DNA of 64,000 nt from Candidatus Saccharimonadota bacterium (GCA_027492255.1 JAPUFB010000003.1:139889-203888), one strand, 5' to 3'; numbered from the stretch's first letter, positions 34,592 to 43,799 are shown. Translations and numbers: made by a program. Notes: generated from the sequence alone by a model not told the origin.

Positions 34592-36184
34592 TTACTGTAT
34601 TCGAACTGGATATCCATGTTTTGCTGACATTTCTCGTTGACGGCGATTAGTGGGGTCAATCTTTGTCGCTAGTAAATTTCTAAAACTTTCAGCGTCGTTA
34701 TTCCTAGCTATTGCCGTCAACACGCTGATAGCAGATGGTTTACCTCCAGTGTATGCAAGATCTTTATGGAAGCCGATTCGTCCAACACTCGCTGGCATCT
34801 GCCTGGGGATTGATCGTTTGTAGCGAACCTGAATAGCTGCCACAGTTTTACGAGCCGTCCTCATCTTTTTGTCATCAATGTCTTCTCCGGGCTTCAGACT
34901 CAATAAAGCTTCGTAACGCGACATGATTTCGCTCACTTCTACCTCGCTAAACTGGCACAGGCTACTAAGTGAAATCATCATATAATTACGATATCGCTCA
35001 GGATTCCACTGAGTCTTAGTTCTGTCGTCCATCTCGCCATTCACAATTCCTTCGATCAACGATAGCACCGCCTCTTCGAATGTCAGATAATCAGGTCTCT
35101 CGCCGATCGCCGTATCCGCCTCAGAAAAAACGCCCATACCCAATACTGGTACATTCGTGGAGAGACCCTTAACTGCCTTGCCGCCATGACCGATTAACTC
35201 GTGGAATACTTTGCCGAATGCTTTTTCGGGTCCATTAATAATCGTTTGACGTGGTGACATACCAACATCGACCGACACGGTCGGTGTATTCCAGGCAAGA
35301 ACGGAACTGTTTTTGATTTCTCGAATCTCCATAGATGAACTAAATCCATACATGAGATATTTTGACTCTTGCATGAGTCCCGCTAAATGTACGTTAGTAT
35401 ATCTAGGTTTTACCCCAAGAAGAGCTGTTTTCGCCAATACGGCATTATTCCAGTATCTTTTACATAAAGAGTAGATCTCAGGAAACATTGCGAAAGCTTG
35501 CTGCTTCACCCATTCAACCGTGTTGGTATCTACAATAGGTAGTCGTCGCTCACTCCTTGGCAAGCAGTGCATTTCTCTGCCTCTCGCCGTAAATCCATTT
35601 TGTAATTCCTCGTATATAGCTTGCGCCTTCGGTCCAAGCTCTTTAGAATCGAGCTCACTCCAAATCTCACCACAAATTTGCTCAAATATTTCTGGATTTG
35701 GAGCCCCATATAGCGCTTCATTTTGTGAACGATACACCTCAGACAGTGCGGACTTATCTTCATCTGTCTGGGCTTCATTGAGACGCTGAACGGTACGCAA
35801 AAATTGAACCTCTTTATAGCGAAAGAGTGCTGTTTCATATGTTATTTTCGCAGTCTCATCATCGGTTTCGGTATTAAATGGGTTGCGCATACGAAGCATG
35901 ACATCCTCGAGCGACTTTTCCATTTCGTCGAGTGAGGGCATATCAGGACGATCAAACAGCTTGGTATACTCAAGATCTATCGTGTCGGTGATACCATCAA
36001 CAAAGGCGTCTATTGCTCGACTTCGGGCAGCCTTATCAGACTCAAAATATTCATAGGTTTGCACGGCCATAGCCGGAGTTCGGCGTGGATCCAGTGCTTC
36101 TCGCAAAGATTTTTGCCTATCAAAAGCGTCCTCCCCTACGTAGAAGGCTTCAAAATCATTCCTAGGTTGACTGATTGTTGCCAT
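34592..36184 (-). CDS. DUF1704/MATCAP-type zinc metallopeptidase
   Basis: A 530-residue protein with FHELIGHGGKAVKG, an HExxxH zinc motif (about residue 330), followed by SEADTAIGERPDYLTFEEA with the expected acidic residues. This is the DUF1704 pattern ('QEGLA motif' proteins in bacteria, tyrosine/glutamate carboxypeptidases MATCAP in animals). The start at 36184 (MATISQPRNDF) is preferred because TATAAT (36194-36199) lies inside the longer frame. It is the first gene of the operon with the RimB-like and rimK genes. Confidence 0.8.
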   Translation of the reverse strand: MATISQPRNDFEAFYVGEDAFDRQKSLREALDPRRTPAMAVQTYEYFESDKAARSRAIDAFVDGITDTIDLEYTKLFDRPDMPSLDEMEKSLEDVMLRMRNPFNTETDDETAKITYETALFRYKEVQFLRTVQRLNEAQTDEDKSALSEVYRSQNEALYGAPNPEIFEQICGEIWSELDSKELGPKAQAIYEELQNGFTARGREMHCLPRSERRLPIVDTNTVEWVKQQAFAMFPEIYSLCKRYWNNAVLAKTALLGVKPRYTNVHLAGLMQESKYLMYGFSSSMEIREIKNSSVLAWNTPTVSVDVGMSPRQTIINGPEKAFGKVFHELIGHGGKAVKGLSTNVPVLGMGVFSEADTAIGERPDYLTFEEAVLSLIEGIVNGEMDDRTKTQWNPERYRNYMMISLSSLCQFSEVEVSEIMSRYEALLSLKPGEDIDDKKMRTARKTVAAIQVRYKRSIPRQMPASVGRIGFHKDLAYTGGKPSAISVLTAIARNNDAESFRNLLATKIDPTNRRQREMSAKHGYPVRIQ

Positions 36185-36237
36185 AACATAGCTATTATAG
36201 CACAAACGTTATAAAAAATCAATGGTTATCTCTCTGT

Positions 36238-37344
36238 TTAGTGATTAAACAAAGTGCTTTTGCTTGCGTCGAATTCCTCGAGAAGTTCGCGCTGCTTTTT
36301 GCTAAGTTTCGTCGGTATATCAACGATAATACTCACGATATGCGCACCTCGAGAGTCATTTTTCAGATGTGGAACACCATGACCAGATAATTTGAAGTCT
36401 GTACCGCTCTGAGTACCAGCTGGAATCTTCATACGTATCTCGCCATCTACTGTTTCAACATCGATCTCGGTTCCGAGCGCAGCATCAATCATCGATATGT
36501 GCTCTTCGCTCAAAATAATGGTACCTTCTCGGGTAAACTTCTTGTGCGGCTTTACGCGAATATGAACATAGAGGTCTCCCTTTGTGCCATCAGCAATAGC
36601 CTCGCCGCGTTCACGGAGGCGGATTGTCGCCCCATCGTCAACACCAGCAGGTACCTTGAGTGTTATTTCTTGTTTTTTCCGTTCCGTACCCTTGCCTCGG
36701 CAGACAGAACAGACTTTTTCTGGCACTTTTCCGCGTCCACGGCATGTCTCGCATGTTACTGCTTGCTGCATTGGACCAAAGATCGTATTCATCACACGCA
36801 TTTGCTGACCAGCACCTTTGCAGGTATCGCAAGTTTTCATATTATAGCCCGGCTCAACGGTACTACCTTTACAATGTGAGCACTCGTCATCAAGCGTCAG
36901 ATCGATCGTTTTCTCAACACCAAATACTGCCTCTTCAAACACAAGGCTAATTTGAGTCTCAACATCCCTACCGCGGCGCGGACCTTGATTGTTCCCTCGT
37001 CCTCCGCCAAAAAATGACCCGAAAAGATCACCGAGTCCGCCATCACCAAAGTCAAAATTGAAACTTTGCGAGCCATTGCCTTGGAATCCTTCAAAAGGAT
37101 TTGCACCTCCATAGCCACCACCCGAACCACCGACGCCGGCGTGACCGAATTGATCGTAGCGCTGACGTTTTTGTTTGTCTTTGAGAACTTCATATGCCTC
37201 ATTAATCTCTTTGAATTTCGCCTCATCACCACCTTCTTTATCGGGATGATGTTGCACGGCAGCCTTACGAAAGGCTTTTTTTATCTCATCGTCACTGGCA
37301 TTTTTACCAACGCCAAGGACTTCGTAATAATCTCGTTTAGTCAT
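36238..37344 (-). CDS. dnaJ: Chaperone DnaJ
   Basis: A 368-residue class A J-protein: J domain with HHPDK (about 32-36), Gly/Phe-rich linker (about 75-120), four CxxCxGxG-type zinc repeats (CSHCKGS, CDTCKGA, CETCRGR, CSVCRGK), and the client-binding C-terminal domains. It stimulates DnaK. The -10 TATAAT (37352-37357) is 7 nt before the ATG and a CIRCE site sits directly upstream, so it is heat-shock controlled with a leaderless transcript. Confidence 0.96.
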   Translation of the reverse strand: MTKRDYYEVLGVGKNASDDEIKKAFRKAAVQHHPDKEGGDEAKFKEINEAYEVLKDKQKRQRYDQFGHAGVGGSGGGYGGANPFEGFQGNGSQSFNFDFGDGGLGDLFGSFFGGGRGNNQGPRRGRDVETQISLVFEEAVFGVEKTIDLTLDDECSHCKGSTVEPGYNMKTCDTCKGAGQQMRVMNTIFGPMQQAVTCETCRGRGKVPEKVCSVCRGKGTERKKQEITLKVPAGVDDGATIRLRERGEAIADGTKGDLYVHIRVKPHKKFTREGTIILSEEHISMIDAALGTEIDVETVDGEIRMKIPAGTQSGTDFKLSGHGVPHLKNDSRGAHIVSIIVDIPTKLSKKQRELLEEFDASKSTLFNH

Positions 37345-37362
37345 CGCTTCTATTATAATCTG

Positions 37363-37389
37363 CTAGCACTCGAAGTACAAGAGTGCTAA
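37363..37389. promoter_or_regulatory. CIRCE operator of dnaJ
   Basis: CTAGCACTC-N9-GAGTGCTAA, one mismatch from the HrcA-binding consensus. It ends 5 bp upstream of the dnaJ -10 box and overlaps the last codon of the gene at 37386-37673. Confidence 0.93.
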
Positions 37390-37673
37390 AGTATCGGTTC
37401 ACGACTGTATCGCTGAACAAAAATTGCCTGTATATCAGCATCTTCACACGGATAACGAACTGGACGAATACCGCGATTAACTTGCGACTGATACGCTGCG
37501 TCACATTCCGCTTTTATTGCATCATACACCATCTGATCTTCACCCTGTTTTTTGTCATTTTTATTCGTATTTGACCATGTATTCAATTGTGTATATATAA
37601 TTCCTATAGTGATCGCTATGAGTAATAACACGATCAACCGTGTCTTGGGCAAGCTTCGCTTCTTCTTCACCAT
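37386..37673 (-). CDS. Hypothetical one-helix membrane protein
   Basis: A 95-residue protein from the ATG at 37673: basic start MVKKKRSLPKTR, one membrane helix (about 12-30), then a hydrophilic outer part with two Cys and an Arg/Tyr-rich end (IFVQRYSREPIL). The family is unknown. It lies upstream of dnaJ on the same strand; its stop overlaps the CIRCE site, so dnaJ may also receive read-through from here. Confidence 0.6.
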   Translation of the reverse strand: MVKKKRSLPKTRLIVLLLIAITIGIIYTQLNTWSNTNKNDKKQGEDQMVYDAIKAECDAAYQSQVNRGIRPVRYPCEDADIQAIFVQRYSREPIL

Positions 37674-37749
37674 AGTAATTTTAGTGTACCATAAGCAAGT
37701 TGAGTGATTCCCTTGAATCATGTTTCAAAAGAGAGGAAAATAAATATCG

Positions 37750-38880
37750 ATGAGTAAATCCCTCAAACAAATTCTGCTAGAACACCCGTCTAGGCCAGTA
37801 CACGCCGGACCAACAAAGGCAGCTGTCGATATCTTGTATCATCGATATTTTAAACGATCGAAAGAGCTCAAAGGCAATGCGGAAGAGATCTGTCGACAAA
37901 TTGTTGAAAAATGCTGGAATGGAACTTTCTATAGTACGAGTCTCGGACACTTCTCGTATTTCTGGGTACGTGATTTTGGCGCAGTCTCAAAGTCACTCGT
38001 CAAGCTTGGCTATGAAGAGAACGTTCGCAAAACGATGCAGTGGGCGTTGAGACATTATATCGAACATGATACTGTCACTCTCTGTATCATGCCAAATGGA
38101 CAGATTTTCGATGCACCCGAAGAATCAATCGATGCCCTTCCCTGGCTCCTCCATAGCCTCACAGTCTGCGATTACACGTTATCTCCTCAGGAAAAATTAT
38201 TTTTAAACAAAGAATTGAAATATTTTATCGACACCTTTCTCGATCCAGACACGGGGATGCTATATCCTCGTACGTTTGCGGAATTACGAGATGGTGCACT
38301 GTATGACCGAAGTGCCTATGCCGTCACATTGGTCGAAAGACTGGTATGGTGCACTGAAGAATTGGGCCTAGGGCCATTTCCTTATACACCAGAAAAGTAT
38401 CAGATTGAATTACTGCAGAATTACTGGAATGGTGAGTATTATAGTGCTGATATCTCCAATAAGGCATTCAGTGCTGAATGCGCTCTCATGCCATTCGTTC
38501 TTCATGCCGACAATGATGCGCGTCGCCTGTCAAAAACACTTGACTACATCGCTGCCCGGCGTATCCTCACGAAACCGTACCCGATTCGCTACACCCATAC
38601 GCCAAAAGCCTTCCGCTACCGGTGGTGGGCAAAGACGATTATGCGCAACTACGCCGGCACTACGATCTGGACCTGGCATGGCACGTATTACCTGCGGCTA
38701 TTGGCTCGCAACTCACGACCAGAACTGGCCGACGCTCAAAAGGATTTTAAAGCTATGATTGAGCGCTACAAAACATTCCCTGAACTTCTCAATCCAGACG
38801 GCAGTCTCTATAAGTCAATCGCGTACAAAAGTGACGATGGCATGCTCTGGGCAGCTATCTACCTCGCGATCAATCAATAA
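37750..38880 (+). CDS. Six-hairpin glycosidase-like protein (amylo-1,6-glucosidase/GH15-type fold)
   Basis: A 376-residue soluble protein with the sequence style of an alpha/alpha-six barrel: FSYFWVRDFGAVSKSL early on, YDRSAYAVTLVERL in the middle, NYAGTTIWTWHGTYYLRLLA late, and acidic residues after aromatic runs. These features match glucoamylase- or debranching-enzyme-like glycosidases, often used on alpha-glucans. The substrate is not clear, and no signal peptide is present, so it works in the cytoplasm. Shine-Dalgarno AGAGAGGA precedes the ATG. Confidence 0.65.
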   Translation: MSKSLKQILLEHPSRPVHAGPTKAAVDILYHRYFKRSKELKGNAEEICRQIVEKCWNGTFYSTSLGHFSYFWVRDFGAVSKSLVKLGYEENVRKTMQWALRHYIEHDTVTLCIMPNGQIFDAPEESIDALPWLLHSLTVCDYTLSPQEKLFLNKELKYFIDTFLDPDTGMLYPRTFAELRDGALYDRSAYAVTLVERLVWCTEELGLGPFPYTPEKYQIELLQNYWNGEYYSADISNKAFSAECALMPFVLHADNDARRLSKTLDYIAARRILTKPYPIRYTHTPKAFRYRWWAKTIMRNYAGTTIWTWHGTYYLRLLARNSRPELADAQKDFKAMIERYKTFPELLNPDGSLYKSIAYKSDDGMLWAAIYLAINQ

Positions 38881-38888
38881 GTATCCAG

Positions 38889-39344
38889 CTACACCCTTGG
38901 CTGCGGAAAACGCGCAAGATACCCAAGTGCACGTGAGTATTTTTCGATATTTTTGATTCGTTTTAGTGACGGATTTGCAAGCCCCGTAAGATCAAGATTG
39001 TCGAACAAATCAGCTTTTTTAACAGCCCGGGCGCAGGCATTCACCGCTAGTCGCTGCACGTACAACTCGTAATCGATGCCCGCCTCCGGTTTTGTCAGAA
39101 GCTCAAGAGGAAAGATGATGTCGTCGTCAAAACCCTCGACGCGTAGGTCCTCGAATGTTAGTGCGCTGTCTTCGACGGTGTCATGTAGTACACCGACAAT
39201 TTGCGCGCGTATCGAGTGACCCTGCGTCTCCACTGTATGCATGACGCGCAAAGGATGGTTAATATAAGGGCTGCCGTCAAAGCGTGTTTGTCCGCGGTGC
39301 GCCTCGTGCGCAATTGCGATAGCTCGCTCTAGTGTTGCTGCCAT
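38889..39344 (-). CDS. HD-domain small alarmone hydrolase (SpoT/MESH1-like)
   Basis: A 151-residue protein covering only the HD_4 hydrolase domain of RelA/SpoT: AIAIAHEAHRGQTRFDG, YINHPLRV, VLHDTVEDS (HDxxED metal motif) and AVKKADLFDNLDL. It probably hydrolyses (p)ppGpp or a related molecule; no synthetase domain is attached. The start at 39344 is chosen because AGAGAGGAGA lies just upstream; the longer frame to 39401 would enter the leader. Its leader has attenuator-like structure. Confidence 0.8.
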   Translation of the reverse strand: MAATLERAIAIAHEAHRGQTRFDGSPYINHPLRVMHTVETQGHSIRAQIVGVLHDTVEDSALTFEDLRVEGFDDDIIFPLELLTKPEAGIDYELYVQRLAVNACARAVKKADLFDNLDLTGLANPSLKRIKNIEKYSRALGYLARFPQPRV

Positions 39345-39463
39345 AGTATCTCCTCTCTGTTTGTGAGGGAGATAAAAAACCGGCCCTTCACAAACAAACA
39401 TTACATTTGTTTATGAAGTAACCGCAATGGACGAGCCCGAAGGCCCCGCTGAACCTACTTCTA
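39345..39463 (-). promoter_or_regulatory. Structured leader of the alarmone hydrolase (possible attenuator)
   Basis: About 118 nt between the predicted start of transcription and the ATG. On the minus strand GAAGTA...TTACTTC closes a branched element containing GGGCC-TTC-GGGCTC, followed by a 13-bp stem CTTCATAAACAAA/TTTGTTTGTGAAG and then GGCCGG with six T. The T run after a stem is terminator-like, inside the leader. Confidence 0.5.
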
Positions 39464-39469
39464 TAATGA

Positions 39470-39497
39470 ATTATAGTATCATTTATATATTTTGCAA
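39470..39497 (-). promoter_or_regulatory. Promoter of the alarmone hydrolase gene
   Basis: On the minus strand TTGCAA (39492-39497) and TATAAT (39470-39475) are 16 bp apart. It sits directly behind the dnaK terminator. Confidence 0.65.
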
Positions 39498-39498
39498 G

Positions 39499-39528
39499 AA
39501 AAACCACCGCTAGGTAGCGGTGGTTTTT
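39499..39528. terminator. Terminator of dnaK
   Basis: AAAAACCACCGC and GCGGTGGTTTTT form a perfect 12-bp stem with a 6-nt loop and T runs on both strands, 17 bp after the dnaK stop. Confidence 0.9.
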
Positions 39529-39544
39529 CAATTTCTATGAAGTA

Positions 39545-41434
39545 CTACTTTTCGTCGACGACTTCGCCTTCGACTGGCTCGTCCTTCTTACTTTCGTCTT
39601 TACTCTTATCAGCAGACTCTTGGCTCTCCTTCGACGCTGCTTCGTACATCTTGGCACCAATTGGCATAATCGTATCATTGAGTGCCTTAATAGCAGCCTC
39701 TAATTCGTCCTTATCCTCAGACTCCTTGTGTTTCTCGGCTTCAGTAACTGCGTCTTCAATTACTTTTTTATCGTCATCAGAGATCTTGTCTTTGAATTCA
39801 TCCGGCATTTTCTTTGCCTGATAGATAGCGTTTTCGAGCTGATTCTTCGCATCAACTGCTTCGCGCTTCTTCTTATCTTCATCAGCGTGAGCCTCAGCTT
39901 CTTTTTGAGCCTTTTCGATATCTTCTTTGCTCATGTTACCAGAGTTTTGAATCGTAATTGACTGTTCCTTGCCTGTGCCCTTATCTTTGGCGGTAACGTT
40001 GAGAATGCCGTTGGCATCAAGGTTGAAGGTCACTTCAATCTGCGGAACACCTCGTGGAGCAGGAGCAATACCGTCAAGTACGAATTTCCCAAGCGACTTA
40101 TTGTCATTGGCAAATTCACGCTCACCCTGCAATACATGAATCTCAACCTGTGGTTGATTATCAGCAGCCGTCGAGAATGTTTCACTCTTGCTTGTAGGGA
40201 TTGTTGTATTGCGCTCAATTAATTTAGTCGTCACATTGCCCATGGTTTCAATACCGAGGCTTAGTGGCGTCACATCAAGCAGGAGTACATCTTTGACATC
40301 ACCCGCGAGTACGCCACCCTGGATAGCTGCGCCAATCGCAACAACTTCATCAGGGTTCACGCCTTGCATAGGTTCTTTACCGAAGATTTTCTTTACTTTC
40401 TCAATCACAGCAGGCATACGAGTCATACCACCGACAAGCACAACCTCATCGATTTCACTCGCTTTGAGTCCAGCATCCTTGAGAGCTTTTTCGCATGGTT
40501 CGACAGTCTTATCAACAAGGTCAGCCACAAGCTCTTCAAGCTTAGAGCGAGTAAGCGTGTACTCAAAGTGTTTTGGACCATCAGCGTCAGCCGTTAGGAA
40601 TGGAAGATTAATTTCAACCTGTGGTGTACTTGAAAGCTCTTTTTTAGCTTTTTCGGCTTCGTCCTTAAGGCGTTGCATCGCGGCGTTATCGCCCTTCAGA
40701 TCAATACCTTCGTTTTTCTTAAACTCCTCAAGGAAGAAATTAACGATTCGGTTATCAAAGTCTTCACCGCCAAGGTGAGTGTCACCGTTGGTACTCTTCA
40801 CTTCAAAGACACCGTCACCAAGTTCAAGAATTGAAACGTCAAAAGTACCACCACCTAGGTCGAAAACGACAATCTTTTCATCCTTTTTCTTATCAAGTCC
40901 ATAAGCAAGCGCGGCAGCGGTTGGCTCATTGATAATACGCTTCACTTCGAGTCCAGCAATCTTGCCGGCATCCTTTGTAGCCTGACGCTGTGAGTCGTCA
41001 AAATAAGCCGGTACAGTAATAATTGCTTCTGTGACCTTTTCGCCCAGAAATGCCTCAGCATCTGCTTTGAGCTTACTCAAAATCATTGCCGAAACTTCCT
41101 CTGGTGTGTAATCTTTGTCACCCATCGTGACCGCCACGCCATTAGCATGCTTAACAATTGCAAACGGCATAATATCGATATCTTTTTGGACTTCTTTGTC
41201 GCTAAACTTGCGACCAATAAGACGTTTGACGCTGTAAATTGTGTTCTTAGCGTTAGTAACACGCTGACGTTGAGCAATCTGCCCAACAATTCGCTCACCT
41301 TTTTTAGTGAGCGCTACAACACTTGGTGTTGTGCGGTTGCCCTCGGCATTGGCGATGACTTCCGGCTTGCCTGCAACCATATAAGCAACGGCGCTATTTG
41401 TAGTACCGAGATCAATTCCGATAATTTTACCCAT
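39545..41434 (-). CDS. dnaK: Chaperone DnaK (Hsp70)
   Basis: A 629-residue Hsp70: phosphate motif [39 protein letters not shown], the linker [13 protein letters not shown], the substrate-binding domain, and an acidic Lys/Glu-rich lid ending VEGEVVDEK. It folds and protects proteins in the cytoplasm. GGAGGAATATA precedes the ATG. Two CIRCE-like sites lie upstream (41483-41509 and 41532-41558). The cluster order hrcA, a small membrane gene, grpE, a membrane gene, then dnaK is slightly loosened from the usual. Confidence 0.97.
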   Translation of the reverse strand: MGKIIGIDLGTTNSAVAYMVAGKPEVIANAEGNRTTPSVVALTKKGERIVGQIAQRQRVTNAKNTIYSVKRLIGRKFSDKEVQKDIDIMPFAIVKHANGVAVTMGDKDYTPEEVSAMILSKLKADAEAFLGEKVTEAIITVPAYFDDSQRQATKDAGKIAGLEVKRIINEPTAAALAYGLDKKKDEKIVVFDLGGGTFDVSILELGDGVFEVKSTNGDTHLGGEDFDNRIVNFFLEEFKKNEGIDLKGDNAAMQRLKDEAEKAKKELSSTPQVEINLPFLTADADGPKHFEYTLTRSKLEELVADLVDKTVEPCEKALKDAGLKASEIDEVVLVGGMTRMPAVIEKVKKIFGKEPMQGVNPDEVVAIGAAIQGGVLAGDVKDVLLLDVTPLSLGIETMGNVTTKLIERNTTIPTSKSETFSTAADNQPQVEIHVLQGEREFANDNKSLGKFVLDGIAPAPRGVPQIEVTFNLDANGILNVTAKDKGTGKEQSITIQNSGNMSKEDIEKAQKEAEAHADEDKKKREAVDAKNQLENAIYQAKKMPDEFKDKISDDDKKVIEDAVTEAEKHKESEDKDELEAAIKALNDTIMPIGAKMYEAASKESQESADKSKDESKKDEPVEGEVVDEK

Positions 41435-41482
41435 TATATTCCTCCATTTTGCTATTAATGATAGTTAAATTCGATAAATTGC

Positions 41483-41509
41483 TTGGCACTCCTCGCAGGA
41501 CAGTGCCAA
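41483..41509. promoter_or_regulatory. Second, divergent CIRCE-like operator of dnaK
   Basis: TTGGCACTC-N9-CAGTGCCAA: a perfect inverted repeat with the same arm length and spacing as CIRCE but with altered arms, 49 bp upstream of the dnaK start. It may bind HrcA more weakly. Confidence 0.7.
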
Positions 41510-41531
41510 ATCATGTTTCCAGTATAGTAAG

Positions 41532-41558
41532 TTAGCACTCTCATGTCAAGAGTGCTAA
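41532..41558. promoter_or_regulatory. CIRCE operator of dnaK
   Basis: TTAGCACTC-N9-GAGTGCTAA, an exact match to the HrcA operator consensus, about 100 bp upstream of dnaK. Confidence 0.96.
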
Positions 41559-41585
41559 CAAAAATCGTACCTCTGTTTTTAGAAA

Positions 41586-42344
41586 TTATTTACTAATTTT
41601 TGCCAGTTTTACATAATTCACGATCGACTGCACGAGGACGATACCACCAATAAGAACGGGACCCCAGGCGATAAAGTATGTCCCGCCGAGCTGATCAGCA
41701 AACATGAATGTAATATAGGTAACAACCGCTCCCGCTAGAGGTGCAATTGACGCAAATGCAACACCTTTTTTCGCTTTCTTCAGCTCTTCGTTTACGTTTT
41801 TATCTTGTAAGAAGAATGCCCAAACAAATCCTCCGGCCGAAACGGCTGCCGTCGCCAAGACGAGCCATAAGTAGCCGTTACCCTCACTTGCGGTCTTGTT
41901 GTCAACAGCTTTATTGAAATTAGCCGTCTGTTTATCGTACGCTTGTAATTTTTCATTGTAGGCTGCCTCGAATTCGGAAAGCTTTGCCTCGTCTTTCGTT
42001 TCAACAATAGTCGGCAGCGTATCCATAACTGACTTTAGATCTGTAGCAGCAGACTTTAGAGTTCCTGCTTCTTTCGTATACTCATCACTAATTGACGTAT
42101 TAAATGATAGAGCGATGAGCTCACCAAGAACGGTACTAACGGCCGCCCCCTTTTCTCCAACACTTTCGAGTGTACTATCCTCTTTAGCGTATTCGGTATT
42201 AAAGGCTTCGGTTGCCGTAAATACCTTATCGATAGCATCGATATCTGCTTGATTTATATACCCACTCTCTGCGTGCACTAACGGTACAAAAAACAGAGTC
42301 GCCAGCGAACATGCGGCTACGATTCCTGATAAAAGTTTATTCAT
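41586..42344 (-). CDS. Hypothetical membrane protein with signal peptide
   Basis: A 252-residue protein: signal peptide (1 to about 25, ending VHA), a helical exterior domain of about 125 residues (heptad-like, Glu/Lys/Ala-rich), then three membrane helices (about 155-177, 195-217, 222-245). I recognise no family. It lies between grpE and dnaK, 33 bp after grpE on the same strand, so it may share the heat-shock transcript. Confidence 0.68.
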   Translation of the reverse strand: MNKLLSGIVAACSLATLFFVPLVHAESGYINQADIDAIDKVFTATEAFNTEYAKEDSTLESVGEKGAAVSTVLGELIALSFNTSISDEYTKEAGTLKSAATDLKSVMDTLPTIVETKDEAKLSEFEAAYNEKLQAYDKQTANFNKAVDNKTASEGNGYLWLVLATAAVSAGGFVWAFFLQDKNVNEELKKAKKGVAFASIAPLAGAVVTYITFMFADQLGGTYFIAWGPVLIGGIVLVQSIVNYVKLAKISK

Positions 42345-42376
42345 AATAAAACTATATCGTTTAAGAAAAAATAAAG

Positions 42377-42838
42377 CTACTGTCTTGTCACCTTAACCAT
42401 CGCGTGTCGCAGAACGTCATTACCTAGCATATAACCGGACTGTAGTTCTTCTGCAATCACTTCATGCTCTCCATCGGATTCATCAAACTGAACAGCTTCG
42501 TGAAATTCAGGATTAAATAGTGTTCCTGGAGTAGCATCAATACGGTTCACCCCAAGATCATGCAGGGCTTTGTCTAATTTCTTTGTCAACCCCACGATTC
42601 CCTGTACCCATGAATTATCCTTTAAATCTTCTGGGGTATGCAACGTAGCGCGCTCAATCGTGTCAATAACCGGCAGTAGCTGCTCAATCGCACTTACCCG
42701 CCCACTAGCGCGCGACATTGATTTCTCGATCTCAGCGCGTTTCCGATAATTTTCAAAGTCAGCGCGCGTTCGCTGCAGATCAAGAGTAAGTTCTGTGATT
42801 TTCTGTTCATGACCCATCTGTTGACTATTTTTTGCCAT
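42377..42838 (-). CDS. grpE: Nucleotide exchange factor GrpE
   Basis: A 153-residue GrpE from the ATG at 42838 (MAKNSQQMGHEQ): N-terminal coiled coil (ITELTLDLQRTRADFENYRKR, quoted in part) and beta-wing domain with FNPEFHEAVQ, VIAEELQSGYMLGNDVLRHAMVKV. It releases ADP from DnaK. The reading frame continues upstream to 42955 but those residues overlap another small gene and do not look like GrpE. GGAAGAAG serves as Shine-Dalgarno. The protein is at the short end for the family. Confidence 0.93.
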   Translation of the reverse strand: MAKNSQQMGHEQKITELTLDLQRTRADFENYRKRAEIEKSMSRASGRVSAIEQLLPVIDTIERATLHTPEDLKDNSWVQGIVGLTKKLDKALHDLGVNRIDATPGTLFNPEFHEAVQFDESDGEHEVIAEELQSGYMLGNDVLRHAMVKVTRQ

Positions 42839-42839
42839 A

Positions 42840-43016
42840 TTACTTCTTCCGTTTTTTACTCGATATACTAAATTTATGACCAGTGATCCTCCCATAGACA
42901 AGCGCATCTCCAAAAGCATAAAGGATCCATAATATGGAAATAATACTAACAACAATAATTATCGCCCATGTAGGCCATCCATCCATATGGCTACCAAGCC
43001 ACTGAGCACTATCCAT
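42840..43016 (-). CDS. Small membrane protein between hrcA and grpE
   Basis: A 58-residue protein starting MDSAQWLGSHMDGWPTWA, followed by one membrane helix (about 18-40, IIIVVSIISILWILYAF) and a basic tail ending SSKKRKK. The ATG directly follows the hrcA stop (TAGATG), and grpE starts one base after its stop, so it is tightly packed in the operon and probably real. The family is unknown. Confidence 0.65.
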   Translation of the reverse strand: MDSAQWLGSHMDGWPTWAIIIVVSIISILWILYAFGDALVYGRITGHKFSISSKKRKK

Positions 43017-43730
43017 CTATAATACCTCTTCGAGCATTGCTCCCGTATGGCGAACGAGACGCATCACTCGCGCGTAATCCTGACGAGTCGGCCCAAGTAC
43101 CCCTATGTAGCTGCGATCACTGTAGGGAGATTCAAAACGGCTAATAATAAGGCTTGCTTGAGAACTTTTACCGATTGGATTCTCTGCGCCAATAAAAACA
43201 TTAAGCGGTTCGTTCGGTGCTACTTCACGTAACCATGGCTCAAGATTATCGAGTAGCTTTGCAATCTGCTGAACATTGCCTGGATTTGTCAAAAACTCTG
43301 GTTGTGAAAATAGGTTGCCTATGCCGCTCATATAGAGCTGGTCACCAATCGTCGCAAGACCAAGATTACGGGTTACTTCAGCAAGACTATCGACAGCACT
43401 TCTAATTGCGCGGTCAGTCCGATCTCCTTGGGTTGCAACGCGGGCATCAATCGCTCGAGTGCTTCGATCAGGCAGCTGAGGTTGTTCTGTATCGCGAAGA
43501 TCACCAAGTTGATTGACATAAAAACGGTACCCACGATCAGTCGGTACTCGCCCGGCACTTGTGTGCGGCTGAGTAATAAGACCCATCTCTTCGAGCTGCA
43601 CCATCTCGCTCCGGATTGTTGCGCTTGAAACTCCAAACAATTTGGCAAGCGTCACACTTCCAACAGGAACAGCTATTTCAGCGTATTGCTCCACTATTGC
43701 TTCGAGTATCTTTACCTGTCGCTCGGTCAT
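43017..43730 (-). CDS. hrcA: Heat-inducible repressor HrcA (short form)
   Basis: A 237-residue protein: winged-helix DNA-binding domain (MTERQVKILEAIVEQY, GVSSATIRSEMVQLEEMGLI, TSAGRVPTDRGYRFYV) and a reduced GAF-like C-terminal part ending GVLGPTRQDYARVMRLVRHTGAMLEEVL-like (quoted in pieces: YIGVLGPTRQDYARVM). HrcA proteins usually have about 340 residues; the middle dimerisation insert is shortened. The start at 43730 lies 10 nt after TATAAT (43741-43746). A CIRCE site at 43754-43780 implies self-repression. Confidence 0.9.
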   Translation of the reverse strand: MTERQVKILEAIVEQYAEIAVPVGSVTLAKLFGVSSATIRSEMVQLEEMGLITQPHTSAGRVPTDRGYRFYVNQLGDLRDTEQPQLPDRSTRAIDARVATQGDRTDRAIRSAVDSLAEVTRNLGLATIGDQLYMSGIGNLFSQPEFLTNPGNVQQIAKLLDNLEPWLREVAPNEPLNVFIGAENPIGKSSQASLIISRFESPYSDRSYIGVLGPTRQDYARVMRLVRHTGAMLEEVL

Positions 43731-43753
43731 ATTACTGCCCATTATAGTGCAGA

Positions 43754-43780
43754 CTGGCACTCTGAGTCAATGAGTGCTAG
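43754..43780. promoter_or_regulatory. CIRCE operator of hrcA
   Basis: CTGGCACTC-N9-GAGTGCTAG, close to consensus, 8 bp upstream of the hrcA -10 box and thus overlapping the -35 region. Confidence 0.9.
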
Positions 43781-43799
43781 ATGCCGATACTGCCCTTGA

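Noticed and set aside
42839-42955. N-terminal extension of GrpE
   Set aside because: It overlaps the 58-residue membrane gene in another frame and lacks GrpE similarity; a Shine-Dalgarno precedes the ATG at 42838.
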